Of a stretch of DNA of 9,935 nt, positions 6,910 to 9,935 are shown piece after piece. The notes under the pieces were generated by a model. The model did not search any database, was not told the origin of the DNA, and saw only the letters and a list, made by a program, of their open reading frames with translations. Positions within the stretch are counted from its first letter, which is position 1. Each line of letters opens with the position of its first letter. A program made the translations under genes and the position numbers. The DNA comes from an uncultured Anaerococcus sp. (GTDB taxonomy: Bacteria; Bacillota_A; Clostridia; Tissierellales; Peptoniphilaceae): the NCBI GenBank assembly GCA_945916625.1, contig CAMEGY010000020.1:1-9935 (forward strand), read 5' to 3'.

Positions 6910-9726
6910 TTATTTCAATAGCTTTTTAAGGTACTTTCCTGTATAAGATTTCTTAACCTTGGCAATCTCTTCAGGAGTCCCAGTAGCAACAAGGCTACCG
7001 CCCCCATCTCCACCTTCAGGTCCCAGGTCAATTATATAATCTGAAACCTTAATCACATCGAGATTATGTTCGATTACCACAACCGTATTATTTTGGTCAA
7101 CCAACCTATTTAATACCTCTATAAGCTTATGGACATCAGCTGTGTGAAGACCTGTTGTTGGCTCATCAAGTATATATAAAGTTTGGCCTGTTGATACCTT
7201 TGCAAGCTCTGTAGCAAGCTTGACCCTCTGGGCCTCACCGCCTGATAATTCTGTCGAAGGCTGGCCTATTTTGATATAACCAAGGCCTACGTCGTAGAGT
7301 GTTTGGAGCTTTCTTACAATCGGAAGATGGTTTTCGAAAAACTCGATTCCCTCTTCCACAGTCATATCAAGAATATCAGCTATATCCTTGCCCTTATATT
7401 TGACCTCAAGAGTTTCCCTGTTATATCTCTTGCCGTGGCAAACCTCGCAAGGCACGTAGACATCAGGCAAAAACATCATATCAACTTTGATTGTCCCGTC
7501 GCCCTTGCAAGCCTCACACCTACCGCCCTTGACATTAAAAGAAAATCTGCCCTTATTAAAACCCTTCATCTTAGCCTGGTTAGTCATGGCAAAGACATCA
7601 CGGATAGCATCAAAAACCTTGGTATAAGTCGCAGGGTTTGATCTTGGAGTCCTACCTATTGGTGATTGGTCAATTGCAATTACCTTATCCACCTGGTCAA
7701 GACCGATGATTTTCTTGTGCTTGCCTGCATGGATTTTTGTTTTATTAATCTTTTTTGTCGCCATCTTATAAAGAATCTCATTTACAAGCGAAGACTTACC
7801 CGACCCAGAAACCCCTGTCACAGTTGTAAGAGTACCTAGCGGGAATTTTACGTCAATATTTTTTAGGTTATTTTCCGCAGCGCCCTTTACCTCTATAAAT
7901 TTATCAGAAGTCCTACGCTTTTCTGGAAGAGGAATTTTCTTCCTGCCAGCCAGATAATCTCCTGTGAGGGAATTTTTAGAGGCCATGATATCATCAAGAG
8001 AGCCTTTTGCAACAATCTCTCCACCGTGGATACCAGCCCTTGGCCCAATATCAACAATAAAATCGGCCGCCCTCATGGTATCTTCATCGTGTTCTACGAT
8101 AATAAGTGTATTGCCAATGTCTGTAAGATTTCTAAGTGACTTGATCAATTTATCATTGTCCCTCTGGTGAAGACCAATCGAAGGCTCATCAAGAACATAG
8201 GAGACACCCACAAGGCCCGATCCAATCTGGGTTGCAAGTCTAATTCTCTGGCTCTCACCACCTGAAAGTGTTGAAGCTGTACGGTTTAAAGTCAAATAGG
8301 ATAGGCCAACATCATTTAAAAACTTAAGCCTACCCTTAATCTCTCTTATAATTAGGTCTGCGATTTGAGCTTTCATCTCAGAAAGCTTGAGATTTTCGAA
8401 AAATTCTATAGACTTTTCGACAGACAAACGGGTAAGCTCTGAAATATTAAGCCCGCCAACCTTGATAGCTAAAACCTCTGGCTTAAGCCTATCGCCATGG
8501 CAGACCCTACATTCCTCTTCTCCCATATAGTCCCTAAACCTTTTCTTTTGAGAATCGGAATTTGTTCTCTGATACCTATCCCAAATATTTTGAACAGCCC
8601 CCTCAAATGTTCCCTTGTAGCGTTTCTTGCCCGAAAAATGAGAGTCAAAGACAAAGGAAAGATCATAATCTGTTCCATAAAGGATATCGGAAATCATCCC
8701 TTCTGGAGCATCTTCGATAGGTGCGTCATATGGATAATCGTAATGGTCAGCAATTGCCCTAATAACCTGGTAATAATAAGTACCCTTGGCTGATCCCTGG
8801 TAAGGGTCAACCGCACCTTCATTTATAGAAAGGCTTCTGTCAGGCAAAATCAAATCCGGGTCAACCTGGAGGTGAAAACCCAGGCCGTTACACTCTGGAC
8901 ACATGCCGATTGGAGCGTTAAATGAAAACATATTTGGAGTAATCTCAGGAAGGGAGACGTGGCCTTCCGGGCAGGCGAGCTTAGATGATAAAATCATCTG
9001 ATCTCCGTCAATTACATCTACAATCACAAGGCCGCTAGCCAAGCCAATTATAGTTTCAAGCGAATCTGCTATCCTTGATTCAATCCCCTCCTTCATCTTA
9101 ATCCTATCGACAATTACAGAAATATCATGTTTTTTATTCTTATCAAGTTCTATATCGTCCTCGATTTCATACCTCTCGCCGTCAATAATCACACGGACAA
9201 AACCGTCTTTTCTAATATTTGCCAGGGCATTTTTGTGTTGACCCTTCCTTCCCCTAATTACAGGAGCAAGAAGCTGGATCCTAGTCCCTTCGGGAATCTC
9301 CATTATCTTATCAACCATCTGGTCAACAGACTGGGCAACAATAGGCTTGCCACAAACAGGGCAAAATGCATCGCCAATCCTAGCATACAAAAGTCTGTAA
9401 TAGTCATAAATTTCAGTCACAGTAGCCACAGTCGAACGTGGATTCCTATTTGTAGTCTTCTGGTCGATAGAAATAGAAGGAGAAAGACCCTCAATAGCAT
9501 CAACCTCAGGCTTATCAATCCCGCCCAAAAATTGCCTAGCATAAGAAGAAAGACTCTCCACATATCGCCTTTGACCTTCTGCATAGATAGTATCAAAGGC
9601 AAGCGTAGACTTACCAGACCCAGAAAGCCCTGTAAAAACAATCATCTCATCACGAGGAAGAGTTAAATCTATATTCTTTAGATTGTTAGTCCTTGCTCCT
9701 TTTATAATTATATTTTTATCTTTCAT
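6910..9726 (-). CDS. uvrA: Excinuclease ABC subunit A
   Basis: UvrA is the damage-sensing ATPase dimer that loads UvrB on DNA lesions in nucleotide excision repair. The 938-residue protein is full length and has both ABC modules. Walker A motifs are GLSGSGKST (33-41) and GVSGSGKSS (638-646). LSGGE signatures lie at 487-491 and 827-831, with LDEPS (512-516) and LDEPT (853-857). The second zinc module is regular: Cys737, Cys740, Cys760 and Cys763. The first has Cys252, then CPEGH with His256 in place of a C-x2-C pair, then Cys276 and Cys279. The start is set by AAAGGA 5 bases before the ATG. It ends at a strong terminator, so it is probably transcribed separately from the genes downstream. No LexA box of the Gram-positive GAAC-N4-GTTC type is seen upstream. 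Confidence 0.99.
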   Translation of the reverse strand: MKDKNIIIKGARTNNLKNIDLTLPRDEMIVFTGLSGSGKSTLAFDTIYAEGQRRYVESLSSYARQFLGGIDKPEVDAIEGLSPSISIDQKTTNRNPRSTVATVTEIYDYYRLLYARIGDAFCPVCGKPIVAQSVDQMVDKIMEIPEGTRIQLLAPVIRGRKGQHKNALANIRKDGFVRVIIDGERYEIEDDIELDKNKKHDISVIVDRIKMKEGIESRIADSLETIIGLASGLVIVDVIDGDQMILSSKLACPEGHVSLPEITPNMFSFNAPIGMCPECNGLGFHLQVDPDLILPDRSLSINEGAVDPYQGSAKGTYYYQVIRAIADHYDYPYDAPIEDAPEGMISDILYGTDYDLSFVFDSHFSGKKRYKGTFEGAVQNIWDRYQRTNSDSQKKRFRDYMGEEECRVCHGDRLKPEVLAIKVGGLNISELTRLSVEKSIEFFENLKLSEMKAQIADLIIREIKGRLKFLNDVGLSYLTLNRTASTLSGGESQRIRLATQIGSGLVGVSYVLDEPSIGLHQRDNDKLIKSLRNLTDIGNTLIIVEHDEDTMRAADFIVDIGPRAGIHGGEIVAKGSLDDIMASKNSLTGDYLAGRKKIPLPEKRRTSDKFIEVKGAAENNLKNIDVKFPLGTLTTVTGVSGSGKSSLVNEILYKMATKKINKTKIHAGKHKKIIGLDQVDKVIAIDQSPIGRTPRSNPATYTKVFDAIRDVFAMTNQAKMKGFNKGRFSFNVKGGRCEACKGDGTIKVDMMFLPDVYVPCEVCHGKRYNRETLEVKYKGKDIADILDMTVEEGIEFFENHLPIVRKLQTLYDVGLGYIKIGQPSTELSGGEAQRVKLATELAKVSTGQTLYILDEPTTGLHTADVHKLIEVLNRLVDQNNTVVVIEHNLDVIKVSDYIIDLGPEGGDGGGSLVATGTPEEIAKVKKSYTGKYLKKLLK

Positions 9727-9746
9727 CAGTATCCTTTCTTTTCTTT

Positions 9747-9761
9747 GTTAGCCGAGCTAAC
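9747..9761. repeat. Perfect 6-bp inverted repeat ahead of uvrA
   Basis: GTTAGC and GCTAAC flank a 3-base centre, CGA. On the minus strand it would form a small hairpin ending about 20 bases before the uvrA start and 9 bases before its ribosome binding site. There is no T run after it on the minus strand, so it is not a terminator in that direction. It does not match a LexA box. It could be an operator or a leader hairpin. Confidence 0.4.
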
Positions 9762-9790
9762 CATTCTTCTTTTAATAATATTAAGATTTC

Positions 9791-9878
9791 TTTATCTTTT
9801 ATATTTTTATTATAATTACAGTTATTCTTCGTAATTTTATCTTTTATTATTTTATTATATTTACAATTGAATCTTCGT
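9791..9878. repeat. Imperfect 45-bp tandem direct repeat
   Basis: Two copies start at 9791 and 9836, a period of 45 bases. The first 30 bases agree at 27 positions, and both copies end in TCTTCGT, with one extra base in the second copy just before it. On the minus strand each copy carries TATAAT. The sequence is so AT-rich that part of the match is expected by chance, but the shared TCTTCGT ending and regular spacing argue for a real duplication. Confidence 0.6.
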
Positions 9879-9891
9879 CTAAAGGGGGAAA

Positions 9892-9927
9892 CCCTAGGGA
9901 ACGTTTCGTCGCTCTCGGCCGCTAGGG
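9892..9927. repeat. GC-rich inverted repeat at the window edge
   Basis: CCCTAG at 9892-9897 and CTAGGG at 9922-9927 can pair across 24 bases that include TCTCGGCC. CCCTAGGG at 9892-9899 is also a palindrome on its own. The block is far more GC-rich than its surroundings and runs off the window, so it may be one end of a larger repeat element or structured RNA. Confidence 0.4.
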
Positions 9928-9935
9928 CAAGATGT

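Larger units (their letters stand above)
9727..9935. other. Upstream region of uvrA with compositional switch
   Basis: No confident gene lies in these 209 bases. By my count GC is about 58% at 9881-9935 and about 14% at 9763-9880. The region holds an imperfect tandem repeat and two inverted repeats, listed separately. On the minus strand TATAAT appears once in each repeat copy. The outer one has a fair TAGACG at 16 bases, so uvrA may be transcribed from here. A minus-strand frame without an ATG stays open from 9934 to a stop at 9716 inside uvrA. A plus-strand frame is also open from 9816 to the edge. Neither is called a gene. Confidence 0.5.

Noticed and set aside
8469..8678. A 69-codon minus-strand frame inside uvrA
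   Set aside because: It is an alternative frame within uvrA with no independent ribosome binding site or recognisable motif.
9127..9666. A 179-codon plus-strand open frame opposite uvrA
   Set aside because: It lies wholly within the well-supported uvrA gene, has no ribosome binding site or family motif, and reads as an antisense shadow of conserved UvrA codons.
9791..9878. Tandem repeat considered as the start of a CRISPR array
   Set aside because: Only two copies follow each other directly with no unique spacers, and the unit is imperfect and almost pure A/T.
9881..9935. GC-rich block considered as a riboswitch, tmRNA, RNase P or SRP RNA fragment
   Set aside because: I could not match any conserved core of these RNAs in the 55 visible bases. 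The structure is cut by the window edge, so it is left as an unassigned inverted repeat.
9727..9935. LexA (SOS) operator upstream of uvrA
   Set aside because: No GAAC-N4-GTTC site is present. The nearest candidates, GAACGTTT and the GTTAGC/GCTAAC repeat, do not fit the consensus.

Overview
The window is a compact, low-GC chromosomal segment in which every supported gene lies on the minus strand. The AT-rich codon use, AAGGAG/GGAGG ribosome binding sites, a CarD-YacL-type PIN/TRAM-IspD-IspF block and a Firmicutes-like lipid kinase point to an anaerobic Gram-positive bacterium of the Clostridia/Tissierellia group. A Peptoniphilaceae member such as Anaerococcus is my best guess, but this is inference from gene style and not a database match. 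The content is mostly chromosomal housekeeping. I see no transposase, phage gene, CRISPR array, tRNA or rRNA.

Read in the direction of transcription (right to left), the layout is as follows. (1) 9727-9935 is a non-housekeeping stretch: a GC-rich block at the window edge, then a very AT-rich imperfect 45-bp tandem repeat, then a small hairpin before uvrA. (2) 6910-9726 is uvrA, the damage-recognition ATPase of nucleotide excision repair, closed by a clear intrinsic terminator at 6875-6899. (3) 6793-4065 is a probable operon of five genes: a small charged protein, a short cysteine protein of the nitrous oxide-stimulated promoter family, a DUF4256 protein, a lipoprotein and a YegS/DgkB-type lipid kinase. 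The first four are packed by overlaps of 1 to 4 bases or a 1-base gap. (4) 3975-36 is a second operon with a good extended -10 promoter: carD, a membrane PIN/TRAM protein (YacL type), ispD, ispF and metK. Its last four genes overlap one another, and a further gene probably starts at position 36 and leaves the window.

Taken together, operon 4 couples an RNA polymerase-binding regulator and a membrane-anchored putative RNase to two steps of the MEP isoprenoid pathway and to S-adenosylmethionine synthesis. Operon 3 holds one recognisable lipid-recycling enzyme and four uncharacterised proteins. I find no convincing new biological system. The items most worth checking are the repeat/GC-rich element upstream of uvrA, the cysteine-depleted member of the nitrous oxide-stimulated promoter family, and the uncharacterised operon 3. 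Two starts are corrected here: metK begins at 1205 and carD at 3975.
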